Below are positions 9,262-18,088 of a stretch of 64,000 nt of DNA, piece by piece. How positions within the stretch are numbered: position 1 is the first letter of the stretch; the number at the start of each line of letters is the position of its first letter. The notes beneath the pieces are model-generated. The model was not told where the DNA came from. It saw only the letters and a program-made list of their open reading frames with translations, and made no database searches. This DNA is from Colwellia sp. M166. Lineage in GTDB: Bacteria > Pseudomonadota > Gammaproteobacteria > Enterobacterales > Alteromonadaceae. The position numbers and the translations under genes were made by a program. The stretch covers positions 930,001 to 994,000 of the forward strand of contig NZ_CP040755.1 of assembly GCF_024585285.1 (NCBI RefSeq). Direction: 5' to 3'.

Positions 9262-10461
9262 TTAATTCACAAGTTTCATCGGTGGTACGCGAGGCTTCAA
9301 CTGACTGATTAAGATTTCTTTGATCACCATTGGCCCGCCACATTCAGGGCAAACAAAAACAGGCTCTTGCTCATGCTTAATAGGGGCAGCTTCAAGTAAG
9401 CCCTTAGTTTCAGGAATGACTTCAACCACGTTGAGCAATTGTCGAGCCTTCACCAAGTTCTTTTTACAGCCCGTATTGGCGATCAAACCATAGTGACGAA
9501 TGCGATGAAAACCTGAAGGTAGTGTGTGTAGCAAAAACCTTCGAATAAACTCATCATTGCTTAGTGTCATAGTACGATATCATCTGGATGCTTTAGCACG
9601 GTAATGCTTACAGCGAAATGTTACATTATTGCTATCACTCTTAACTAAACGACTATTAGATATGGCAACCCTATGCGTATAACGTGACAAGTAGGCAAAT
9701 ACAGCTTTTGGCCCAGCAAAGGGACGCTTAGCATAGACAATCCATTCTTTTTTGCGTAATGGCGTAAGCCATTTAGCAAACAATTCCTCATCTTCAAGCG
9801 GTTCATCATTACCGAAAAACATCAGCGAATGTTGCTGATATGCTTGAGCTAGTTTTTCTAAATATAAACGCCTAAATAATCGTGATAGTACGCAAACAGG
9901 AAGAAAGAACCCTGATTTACATGGTACCCAATGCTCGCCATCAGCAGATAATCCACCTCCAGGTACAATACCATGTACATGCGGGTGATGAGTCATCGTA
10001 GAACCCCATGTATGCAGCACAAATGTCACACCAAGTTTAGCCCCAAGACGTTTTACATCAGCACCAATCGTCAGTAATGTTTCTGCTGCAACTTTCAACA
10101 ATAAACCATACATCACTGATTTGTTGTAATACGCTAAGTTAGCAACCTCTTTGGGCAAGGTGAACACCAAGTGATAATAATCCACAGGCAACAGTTGTGC
10201 TTGTCTGGCTTCAAGCCATATTTTTGCTGAGCTTGCTTGGCATTTAGGACAATGACGATTACGGCAGGAATTGTAATATATGTGAATGTGCTCACATGCT
10301 TGACAACGTAATATATGCCCACCGAGCACTTGCGTTCGACAGTTTTCAATCGCTGACATGACTTTCAATTGGCTTAAGCCTACATGTCCTTGATTTATAT
10401 CACGCCATTGCTGTCCATGATGACGAAATATATCGGCTATCTCTAATTGAGGATGAGTCAT
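9262..10461 (-). pseudogene. IS91 family transposase, split by an in-frame TGA
   Basis: Two open frames in the same phase (10461-9580 and 9570-9262) are separated only by TGA-TAT-CGT-ACT. Read through, they make one IS91-type transposase of about 400 residues. The N-terminal zinc-binding region contains CRNRHCPKCQ. The HUH motif is HPHVHGIVPGGG, and the catalytic tyrosine region is YLSRYTHRVAIS. After the stop comes the conserved MTLSNDEFIRRFLLHTLP segment and a C-terminal CPECGG motif. The junction reads KASR-stop-YRTMTL, so a single base change, probably TGG to TGA, explains the break. IS91 elements move by rolling-circle replication and have no terminal inverted repeats, so the ends cannot be placed. 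The gene lies just downstream of the recombinase pseudogene, and the pair probably formed one element. Confidence 0.85.
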
Positions 10462-11027
10462 GATAAATACTCACGACTTGTCCTTCTTTTCTAAGGCATC
10501 TAATGGCTAATGACTTCTTGCAATAAATTAGTAGCGACTTGAGCATATAAGGCAGTATTTCCTAATTTAGCGTGCCCAAGTAATATAGTATTACGCGAAT
10601 ATCAACATGGGCTTCAAGTAAGTGAGTGGCAAAGCTATGACACAAAGTATGCATTGATACTTTTTTACTAATACCTGCTTGTTTAGCTGTTTTGACACAA
10701 ATTCGACTTAATTGTCGAGCCGACATATGGTTAATGGGATCAAGTCCTGGAAACAACCAACCTTCACGATACATTTGTCCGTGTTTATTGGCAAAACACC
10801 ACCAATGTCATAAATGCTTAAGCAAGGCGGGAGATAACTTAGCGTATCTATCTTTTCTTCCTTTACCTTGTTCAACACGAAGTACCATACGCTCACTATC
10901 TACATCACTAACTTTCAGTGATACGACTTCGCTAACGCGAAGCCCTGAGCCATAGGCTACGGAGAATGCTGCATGATATTTTGGGTGTGCGGCAGTGGCA
11001 AGGAAGCGTTTCATTTCTTTAAGATTC

Positions 11028-11032
11028 AGCAC
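11028..11032. repeat. Target-site duplication of the IS21 element (left copy)
   Basis: AGCAC (GTGCT on the coding strand of the recombinase) occurs here and at 13669-13673, directly outside both element ends. Removing the element plus one copy restores the recombinase reading frame. Confidence 0.85.
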
Positions 11033-11232
11033 TGCATATTCTCATGCATCGCGATCACCTAATACCATCTAAGCCGATCACTTAATACTATCCATCGCGA
11101 TCACTCAATACCATCGATGCAGATCACTTTTTGGTCAAAATGGTATTGAGTGATCGGCTTGAATGGTATCGTTCAATTTATACTCATTTTTGTCTATCCA
11201 GTAGGTGTTTCTAACCGTTATTCTTTTCATTT

Positions 11233-12796
11233 TTGATGATGAGAATAACCATGCCAACGGCACCTATTTCAATGCGTAAACTTAAAGAGATTTTAAGACT
11301 AAAATACGACTGTAAACTCAGTCATCGAAAGATAGCAAACAGCTTATCTATTTCACCTTCAATTGTTTCTAAATATGCCTGTAAATCAGCAGAGTTAGGT
11401 ATCACTTGCTGGCCGCTTGATGAAAAATGGGATGATCATTCTCTGCAACGAGCATTCTTCAAAACAAAGCCCCGACTAAAAGGCTTTAGTATTCCTGACT
11501 GGTTGTTAGTTCAGCAGGAGCTGCGACCCAAAACCATGACGCTATTGCTGCTTTGGCAAGAATACAAAGAGCGACACGAGGAAGGATTTTACAGTTACAC
11601 CCACTTCTGCCGACAGTACAAGGCATGGCTTAAATGTCAAAAACCGTCCATGCGACAAAACCATAAAGCAGGTGAAAAACTGTTTGTTGATTACTGCGGC
11701 CCAACTATGAATATTGTTGATGCTAGTACAGGTGAATACCGTACAGCTCAAGTGTTTGTCGCAGTTATGGGCGCATCTAATTATACGTATGCGGAGGCAA
11801 CGTATAGCCAAAAGCTAGAAGATTGGGTGATGAGTCATGCTCGCTGTTTTGAGTTTCTTGGTGGTGTGCCAGAGCTGGTAATCCCTGACAACTTAAAAAG
11901 TGCGGTAACTAAACCTTGTCGATATGAGCCTGATTTAAATCCAACCTACCAACAATTGGCGACACATTATGATACGGTCATTGTGCCTGCTAGACCTTAT
12001 AAGCCCAAGGATAAAGCCAAAGCAGAAGTGGGTGTGCAAATTGTCGAACGCTGGATAATGGCACGGCTTCGCAATGAAAGCTTCTTTAGCTTGCGCCAAT
12101 TAAACCTAAAGATACAAAAACTGCTTGTCGACTTAAACCAGCGGAAAATGAAGAAGCACCCTGGTTCAAGGCTCAGTCAGTTTGAATCCATTGATAAACC
12201 TGCTCTCAAACCACTACCCACACAGGCTTACAGTTACACCTTAGTCAAACAAGTAAGCGTGCATATTGATTATCATGTCGAAGTTGAAAAACACTACTAC
12301 TCAGTACCTCATACCTTGATCAAACAAAAGCTTGAAGCCCATGCCACAGGTCAACTGGTGACACTTTTACCATCAGGGTGTTCAAGTAGCCGTTCACCCA
12401 AGATCACACCGAGAAGGTGCACACACCACGCTTGATCTACATATGCCAATAGCTCATCAAAAGCAGCAGCAATGGTCACCACAACGGTTCGAACGTTGGG
12501 CAGCTAAGTTCGGTGGTTCAACGGAGCAGTTTGTTATGCAATTGATGCAAGCTAAAAAGCATCCAGAGCAAAGCTACCGTGCTTGTATGGGGTTATTAAG
12601 CCTAGGTAAGAAGTTTACTGACCAACGTCTTGAAGCAGCCTGTCATCGCGCATTAGCCACAGGTGTTACTCGCGTAAAACAAGTAAAAAACATTTTAGAA
12701 AAGGGCTTGGATAAGCAACCCTTGCCACAAGCTCAAGGTGATTTACTACAAGATATTGATCATAAAAATATCCGCGGCAACAACTATTACCATTAA
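11233..12796 (+). pseudogene. istA: IS21 transposase IstA, frameshifted
   Basis: The first frame (11233-12435) encodes an N-terminal helix-turn-helix (KLSHRKIANSLSISPSIVSKY) and the DDE integrase core (FVDYCGPTMNIVDA, PDNLKSAV, KAKAEVGVQIVERW). Near 12366, within CTTTTACC, the frame changes. The following frame reads YHQGVQVAVHPRSHREGAHT and continues to the stop at 12796 (LDLHMPIAHQKQQQWSPQRF and onwards). Together they give a product of about 520 residues, the expected IstA length. One extra T in the T-run explains the lesion. Everything else looks conserved, so the inactivation may be recent. Confidence 0.88.
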
Positions 12797-12824
12797 TCAA
12801 AACTAACAAACCAAAGGAAATCTT

Positions 12825-13589
12825 ATGCAAAATATCAATCAACAAGTCAATAACCAGTTAAGTAACTTAAAGCTAAGCGGTATACGTGATGCACTATTGC
12901 AGCAATATGAGCAACCCAATCTCTACGTTGAACAAAGCTTCGAAGAGCGACTAAGCTTATTGCTTGACCATGAAATAACTCAGCGTGATCAGCGTAAAAT
13001 TGACCGCCTAACTCGACAAGCAAAGTTCAGAGTTGGCGGTACGCTTGCTCAACTCAACTATGGCGCAGCACGACAACTAGATAAAACTCAGATCCGTTCA
13101 TTAGCACAAGGTGAATGGCTACGCCTTCACCAAAACATTTTGATCACGGGAGCAACGGGGTGTGGCAAAACTTACCTCGCTTGTGCTCTTGGTCAAAACC
13201 ACTGCCAACAAGGGAGTAGCGTTTATTATTTTAGGCTTAAAGAGCTATTAGAAAAGATGTTCTTAGCGCAAGCCGATGGTAGTTATCGAAAACTGATCAA
13301 CAAGCTTAGCTCTGCCAATTTACTGATCCTAGATGATTGGGGATTAGAGCCATTAACAGCTCAACAACGCAGTGATTTACTGGAATTAATTGATGCGAGA
13401 TATGACACAAAATCGACCTTAATTGCCAGCCAATTACCGATAGAAAATTGGTATGAAATGATCGGAGAATCGACACATGCTGATGCGATCCTAGATCGGC
13501 TTGTTCACGGAGCAATAAAGTTGGAATTAAAAGGCGAATCGATGCGAAAAAAACTAAATTCCTTGACTGATGGCGATCACTCAAGTTAG
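12825..13589 (+). CDS. istB: IS21 helper ATPase IstB
   Basis: The 254-residue product has the Walker A motif GATGCGKTYLACALG and Walker B-like LLILDDWGLEPL, typical of the AAA+ IstB/DnaC-like family. IstB assists IstA in target selection and strand transfer. The gene starts 28 bp after istA, with a good ribosome-binding site (CAAAGGAAATCTTATG). The reading frame is intact, but with istA broken this copy cannot move on its own. Confidence 0.93.
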   Translation: MQNINQQVNNQLSNLKLSGIRDALLQQYEQPNLYVEQSFEERLSLLLDHEITQRDQRKIDRLTRQAKFRVGGTLAQLNYGAARQLDKTQIRSLAQGEWLRLHQNILITGATGCGKTYLACALGQNHCQQGSSVYYFRLKELLEKMFLAQADGSYRKLINKLSSANLLILDDWGLEPLTAQQRSDLLELIDARYDTKSTLIASQLPIENWYEMIGESTHADAILDRLVHGAIKLELKGESMRKKLNSLTDGDHSS

Positions 13590-13668
13590 ATTTTACTAAG
13601 GTCTACTGGCAGACAAAAAAGTGATCGGCTTGAATAGTATTGACCGATCGGCTTCATGATATTACGCA

Positions 13669-13673
13669 AGCAC
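13669..13673. repeat. Target-site duplication of the IS21 element (right copy)
   Basis: AGCAC, identical to 11028-11032, immediately follows the right end of the element. Confidence 0.85.
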
Positions 13674-13994
13674 AATAGGTAAGTTACGTGCCACAGGTAT
13701 ATAGCTTAATTTAGATACCGTTTGTGGTTTGTCTAAAGTGGTCTGGTATAAAAATTTCAAGCCAGAAATCATGCTATTAATGGTTGTACCCGAACTACCA
13801 TCATTGACTAAAAACAACTGAAATTCGCGTAACTCTTCATGAGTAATATTTTCAGGAGAGTGTTGCAAATATTCACATAATCGGTTGATGGCTCGAATGT
13901 AAGATATTTGGGTTTTCGTGGCAAGTTTGCGCAGACTCATATCTTCGTTAATACGTTGACGAAGGGCGGGGTCAAAATGTGTTGAAATGTTCAT

Positions 13995-14380
13995 ATTGAA
14001 AACTCCTAGTAAATTGAGGCGGAATACTTCAATGCTAAGAGTAGAAAAGAATACAGAAGTTTGAATATGGTACAGAGCTAGAAAAGAGCACCATTACCGC
14101 GGGAGCGGTTTAGTTCAATGAGCTTGCAGGGGTCAGTAACCCACCAATATTGTTTGACTGGCTCTGAAGCCACCAAAGCAGTTATTGGTACTTTATCTTA
14201 ATGGCAGGAAATCCGACAATATGACGCGAGTGTGCTAATTTTACTAAGGAGTAAATAATGCAATACGCATACAGTTTTGTACGTAACTTTATATTGTTTT
14301 AAGCTTATTTATTGTAAAGTAAACCAATTAAAATTTTCCAAGAATTTAATTGCGGAACGATTGTAAGGACACGATGACCC
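13995..14380. other. Intergenic stretch with a dispersed repeat and a 14-codon frame
   Basis: This stretch holds the upstream region of the recombinase pseudogene and a member of the dispersed repeat family C at 14117-14190. It also holds a 14-codon frame MQYAYSFVRNFILF (14258-14302), preceded by a strong ribosome-binding site (ACTAAGGAGTAAATA). Whether that is a leader peptide or the remnant of a deleted gene cannot be told. Confidence 0.4.
14117..14190. repeat. Dispersed repeat family C, copy 1
   Basis: The copy runs from AGCTTGCAGGGGTCAG through TGACTGGCTCTGAAGCCACC to AAAGCAGTTATTGGT. Related, diverged copies are at 15461-15536, 21329-21420 and 27013-27077. The outer parts are loosely complementary (CAGGRGTCA versus TGACTGGCTCCTG). 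Confidence 0.5.
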
Positions 14381-15334
14381 ATGACGCCACGTAGAATTAA
14401 CCTATACCTTATATCTATAATTTTTATTGCTAGCTTTGCCACTGTCCTTCTCAATTATATAGATAGTAAATCAGTTTCAGACTCCTTGAATGCTGAACTT
14501 AACACTCAAAATACTCCACTACTAAAATCAGTAGTTAAAGAAATAGACGGTATTCCTACAAAGAAACCAAATGGTAATGCTTCTAGAGAAAGACCAATAC
14601 AGAATGATCAAATGGTCGTCATGCACAGACCTGATTGGAAATTAGATGGAAATTTTAAAGATCATCTCGAAGAACTAATTATTATCGCGGCAAACGGAGA
14701 TAGTAAAGCAAACTATATTATTGCTATGAATTTAAGGCATTGTTATTACGCTCCTGCCGATGACATTGCACTTGATAAGAAGTTAGAACAAGCTTACGAA
14801 TATAGCGATGCAGATATAGCAGTTGATAGAATTACGGAAAGATATAAGTATTGCTTTGGCATTAAACTACAACAACGTAATCAGTTCTTTAAATACTTAG
14901 AAATAGCATCAAATAGAGGATACGTAGTAGCGCAGGAAATCATGGGTAGCATCACTCCTGAGTTATTCATGAAGTCTCAAGGATACGAAGAACTAGAACG
15001 AAGTGATTTCATTAGAAAGCGTGATAATTTTATTGATCAGAAAGTCAGATATATTGAGCAAGCGGCTCAAAATGGAAGTATCAAGGCATTAGCAAAACTT
15101 TCCAATATGAATCGCTCGCAAATCATCGGTGGAAATGGTTATGTTAAATCTTATGCATTTAATCAATTAATTCTTGAGTTTACTCAAAATAATGAAATGT
15201 ATAACAGATATTCATGGTTTCAACAAAAGTTATACCCGCAGCTAACGCCTGAGGAAATAGAAAATGCATTGGCAATGTCGGAGGAATGGTTAAAAAAGAT
15301 TAAAATAAACGGTACATTGTATTTAAATGATTAG
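14381..15334 (+). CDS. Membrane-anchored Sel1/TPR-like repeat protein of unknown function
   Basis: The 317-residue product has one N-terminal membrane segment (YLISIIFIASFATVLLNYI, about residues 8-26), followed by a helical region outside the cytoplasm. Stretches such as IIAANGDSKANYIIAMNL and IEQAAQNGSIKALAKLSNM have the spacing of Sel1-type tetratricopeptide repeats (small residues, an AxxG pattern). No enzymatic motif is visible. Sel1 proteins usually scaffold protein contacts in the envelope, so that is the likely role, by inference only. It stands alone between the IS91/IS21 block and the ydcN-like gene, and its base composition is slightly more AT-rich than core genes. Confidence 0.55.
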   Translation: MTPRRINLYLISIIFIASFATVLLNYIDSKSVSDSLNAELNTQNTPLLKSVVKEIDGIPTKKPNGNASRERPIQNDQMVVMHRPDWKLDGNFKDHLEELIIIAANGDSKANYIIAMNLRHCYYAPADDIALDKKLEQAYEYSDADIAVDRITERYKYCFGIKLQQRNQFFKYLEIASNRGYVVAQEIMGSITPELFMKSQGYEELERSDFIRKRDNFIDQKVRYIEQAAQNGSIKALAKLSNMNRSQIIGGNGYVKSYAFNQLILEFTQNNEMYNRYSWFQQKLYPQLTPEEIENALAMSEEWLKKIKINGTLYLND

Positions 15335-15636
15335 GATAATTTAATTTAACCTGAATTTAGTGCTTTATAAAACGTACAAAAGTGTAACCTAAGAACAACT
15401 TACTTGTGATTTCAATAGACTCAAAATTGCCGTTTAAGGATTAAATATCAATGACTGGTTTGAGCTTGCAGGAGGCATCGAACCACTATCCAGATTACCC
15501 CTTCGACTGACGAGTTAGCCACCATTGCGGTCGTTAACGTATTGTATTGGCCTTGCTGAAAAATGCTAAAAGTGGAAGAAGATAAACAATAGCATTGTCT
15601 ACAATAAAAGAACCACTTGGTATTAATGACTTTTAC
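15335..15636. other. Intergenic stretch with a dispersed repeat
   Basis: Only a copy of dispersed repeat family C is seen here, at 15461-15536 (TGAGCTTGCAGGAGGC to TTGCGGTCGTT). No gene, RNA or clear terminator could be supported. Confidence 0.45.
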
Positions 15637-16194
15637 TTATACTGAGAATTTATTTTCACTTGTATAATAAATAATATTATGAAATACGGCCTGACTTTCT
15701 GACACATTACGGTAACCGTGCTTTTGATTTGCATTGAATTTTACAACTCCACCTTTATTTAAATGGTGCCATTGATCATTCAACAAATATTCAATCTCGC
15801 CTTCTATAACTAAAATCTGCTCTATCACCCCATCGTTATGAGGAGCAGATATTTGCTGATGCAGTGGAGCTAAGGTTAAGCAAAAAACTTCACTTTTTGT
15901 TTCTAGATCGAATTGAAATAAAGTAGAGATAGATATACCAGATTCACTATTCAACATGCTTTGAGATAAATCATTATCCTCAATCGCTACGAAAAAATAG
16001 CTTAAAGGCAAATGAAAGCCAGTGGCTATATTCCATAAACGTGCAACTGTAGGGCTTGATTCTCCTCGTTCTATTTGTCCTAGCATAGCCTTTGAAACAC
16101 CTGTGTGCTTACTTGCAACATCAAGACTCCAATCTTTATTGGTTCTTGCCAACTTTAGTTGGAGACCTATTGCATTGTTGAAATTTATACTCAT
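15637..16194 (-). CDS. XRE-cupin transcriptional regulator, YdcN-like
   Basis: The 185-residue product combines an N-terminal XRE helix-turn-helix (about residues 9-63, with GLQLKLARTNKDWSLDVASK and SKAMLGQIERGESSPTV) with a C-terminal cupin sensor domain (about 110-180, including GEIEYLLNDQWHHL and NANQKHGYRN). It is divergent from a BenE/YdcO-type transporter gene, the same arrangement as ydcN-ydcO in Escherichia coli. Two copies of a palindrome lie between the genes, close to this start. The simplest reading is a ligand-responsive repressor of itself and of the transporter. The ligand bound by the cupin is unknown. Confidence 0.85.
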   Translation of the reverse strand: MSINFNNAIGLQLKLARTNKDWSLDVASKHTGVSKAMLGQIERGESSPTVARLWNIATGFHLPLSYFFVAIEDNDLSQSMLNSESGISISTLFQFDLETKSEVFCLTLAPLHQQISAPHNDGVIEQILVIEGEIEYLLNDQWHHLNKGGVVKFNANQKHGYRNVSESQAVFHNIIYYTSENKFSV

Positions 16195-16204
16195 GACTTC
16201 CCTT

Positions 16205-16247
16205 GTGCGCTATAACGCATAGTGGTACATTGTGCGCTATAGCGCAC
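16205..16247. promoter_or_regulatory. Two palindromic operator candidates between the regulator and transporter genes
   Basis: GTGCGCTATAGCGCAC at 16232-16247 is a perfect 16-bp palindrome. GTGCGCTATAACGCAT at 16205-16220 is an imperfect copy 27 bp away (centre to centre). Both fall in the 80-bp divergent region, as expected for a dimeric XRE repressor covering both promoters. Confidence 0.75.
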
Positions 16248-16274
16248 GACGAAGTCATTGTGAGGTAAATAGGT

Positions 16275-17462
16275 ATGTTAGTCAATCGTATAATAAGCTC
16301 GACTGTAGCAGGGTTGGTTGCCGTTGTTATTGGTTTTGCCAGCTCCGTAGCTTTGATCTATCAAACAGTTATTAATTTAGGCGGTGATGCAAGTCTTGCA
16401 TCAAGTTGGATATTAACTTTAGGGTTATCAATGGGCATAACTTCTATTGCCTTATCCTTTTATTACCGTGTGCCAATACTGATTGCTTGGTCAACACCAG
16501 GAGCTGCATTACTTATTGCCAATACTCAAAATTTTAATCTCAACGAAGCTATCGCTGGTTTCATGTTCTCTGCACTGTTAATTTTCTTGTGCGGTATTAC
16601 TGGTTGGTTTGAAAAATTAATAAATAAACTTCCCTTTCAACTTGCTTCCGCAATGCTGGGAGGAATTTTGATTAATTTTGGCATTGGTGTTTTTAATCAA
16701 ATGAATGAGACACCACTACTGGTTATTGTCATGTTTGTGACCTATTTAGTTTGTAGACAGTTAATTCCCAAATTCACTATGTTAGTAGTGTTGCTCATTA
16801 GTGTAATAACTGCGTGGCAACTTAAGTTAATGACGTTTACGGCATTTTCTTGGCGACTAAGTGAATTTACCTATATTTCGCCTGAATTTAGTATTTCAGC
16901 AATATTAGGCATTGGTATTCCCTTATTTCTTGTCACGATGGCAGCACAAAATTTGCCAGGTATTGCGGTATTAAAAGCACATAATTATAAAGCCCCTGTA
17001 TCTTCGATATTAAGTGTTACAGGTTTTGTTAATATGCTTGCCGCCCCTTTTGGTGGCTACGCAATAAACCTAGCAGCGATAACAGCAGCAATTTGTATGA
17101 CGGAAGACGTGAATAAAAACCCTGAAAAGCGTTATTGGGCAGCGATTTCGGGAGGTGGATTTTATCTATTAATGGGAATTTCTGCTGGATATCTGATGGA
17201 AGCTTTTTCATCATTGCCAAATGCACTTATCTATTCATTAGCTGGTATAGCTTTATTTACTACTATCAATAGTAGTATTCAACAAGCACTTTCTGAAGAT
17301 AAAATGTCTGAGGCGGCAATAATTACCTTTCTTGTAACAGCCTCTAACTTGACGCTATGGGGCATTAGTTCTGTATTATGGGGGTTAATAGCAGGCTCTA
17401 TAACATTAATTGCTCAAAACTTGCTAAAGAAATCTAACTATAAGCGAACCGATATTATATGA
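16275..17462 (+). CDS. BenE/YdcO family benzoate-type proton symporter
   Basis: The 395-residue, very hydrophobic protein has about 11-12 predicted membrane segments. It carries BenE family landmarks: VAVVIGFASSVALIYQ in segment 1, VPILIAWSTPGAALL in segment 3, ITSIALSFYYR, and the amphipathic AAPFGGYAINLAAITAAIC near residue 260. Members of this inner-membrane family import benzoate or related aromatic acids with protons, but the YdcO branch has no proven substrate that I know of. The divergent XRE-cupin gene is its likely regulator. No aromatic-degradation genes lie nearby, so import for catabolism cannot be inferred from context. Confidence 0.9.
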   Translation: MLVNRIISSTVAGLVAVVIGFASSVALIYQTVINLGGDASLASSWILTLGLSMGITSIALSFYYRVPILIAWSTPGAALLIANTQNFNLNEAIAGFMFSALLIFLCGITGWFEKLINKLPFQLASAMLGGILINFGIGVFNQMNETPLLVIVMFVTYLVCRQLIPKFTMLVVLLISVITAWQLKLMTFTAFSWRLSEFTYISPEFSISAILGIGIPLFLVTMAAQNLPGIAVLKAHNYKAPVSSILSVTGFVNMLAAPFGGYAINLAAITAAICMTEDVNKNPEKRYWAAISGGGFYLLMGISAGYLMEAFSSLPNALIYSLAGIALFTTINSSIQQALSEDKMSEAAIITFLVTASNLTLWGISSVLWGLIAGSITLIAQNLLKKSNYKRTDII

Positions 17463-17587
17463 AGAGTTCATTTTATCCTCTTATCGCTTACATAATTAAC
17501 GTTCAACAACCGAATATTAACGGCAGCTATGAGCTTGAAGCTCACAATAGACCATACTTAGTTCTCCATTAATAACGGAGAACTATC

Positions 17588-18066
17588 ATGTTTTCTTTAA
17601 CCGTTTATAAACCAACTGAGCCATGGAATAAAAACAAAATTGTTGGGCAAAAATTACCACTTAAACTACAACAAATTTGGGCAATCCGAATCAGGCTAGA
17701 ATTAGTGAATAATATAAGAGACCTTGCGCTTTTTAACCTTGCTATAGATAGTAAATTAAGAGGGTGCGATTTAGTTGCTCTAAAAATAAGGGATATTGCT
17801 CACGGAAAAACTATTCAGTCGAGAGCTATTATTGTTCAAAAAAAGACAGGATTACCCGTTCAATTTGAGCTTACCGAAAATACACGTCATTCAGTTCAAG
17901 CTTTAATTACAAACTCTCATCTAAGCTCAAACGATTATTTGTTTAAATCACGAATACACTCGTCAGAACACCTATCAACACGTCAGTATGGAAGAATTAT
18001 TGATGCTTGGGTTTCCATGATTGGTTTAGATCAAACCCAATATGGAACTCATACGATGAGAAGAAC
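17588..18066 (+). pseudogene. Tyrosine recombinase fragment, truncated by IS66
   Basis: The 160-residue frame is the N-terminal and first catalytic part of a small integrase-family recombinase. IRDLALFNLAIDSKLRGCDLVALKIRDI carries the first catalytic arginine region, and the frame ends at YGTHTMRRT, exactly where HxxR would lead on to the tyrosine-bearing helix. The IS66 end (GTAAGCG) begins inside that codon run. The remaining 3' part is not present beyond the other end of IS66, so the C-terminal region with the tyrosine has been deleted rather than merely displaced. The start ATG follows ATAACGGAGAACTATC, which contains a good ribosome-binding site. Confidence 0.8.
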
Positions 18067-18088
18067 GTAAGCGTATGGGGAAAGGCGT

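Larger units (their letters stand above)
11033..13668 (+). mobile_element. IS21 family insertion sequence (2636 bp)
   Basis: The ends TGCATATTCTCATGCATCG (left) and TGCGTAATATCATGAAGCCG (right, reverse complement) are imperfect inverted repeats starting TGC. Several internal repeats of the type GATCACTCAATACCAT lie inside both ends, as is usual for IS21 transposase-binding sites. A 5-bp target duplication (GTGCT) flanks the element. It carries istA, which is frameshifted, and istB. The perfect duplication implies insertion by transposition with no later rearrangement of the ends. Confidence 0.92.
10500..13994 (-). pseudogene. Tyrosine recombinase (phage integrase family) broken by IS21 insertion and point lesions
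   Basis: The N-terminal part (13994-13671) encodes the SAM-like core-binding domain, MNISTHFDPALRQRIN to LPIV. The IS21 element then interrupts the valine codon, and the coding sequence resumes in frame at 11032 (VLNLKEMKRF). The catalytic domain carries GSGLRVSEV (first Arg) and an in-frame TGA at about 10808. Near 10590 it shifts frame, and the new frame reads [18 protein letters not shown] with the nucleophile tyrosine, ending at 10500. The conserved HTLRHSFATH motif reads [10 protein letters not shown], so a catalytic arginine is also lost. At least four lesions make it certainly non-functional. Its 3' end is 38 bp from the IS91 transposase start, as in IS91-like elements that carry their own integrase. 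Confidence 0.9.

Noticed and set aside
9580..9582. Selenocysteine or programmed read-through at the TGA in the IS91 transposase
   Set aside because: No suitable hairpin follows and nothing in the family suggests recoding. A nonsense mutation is simpler.
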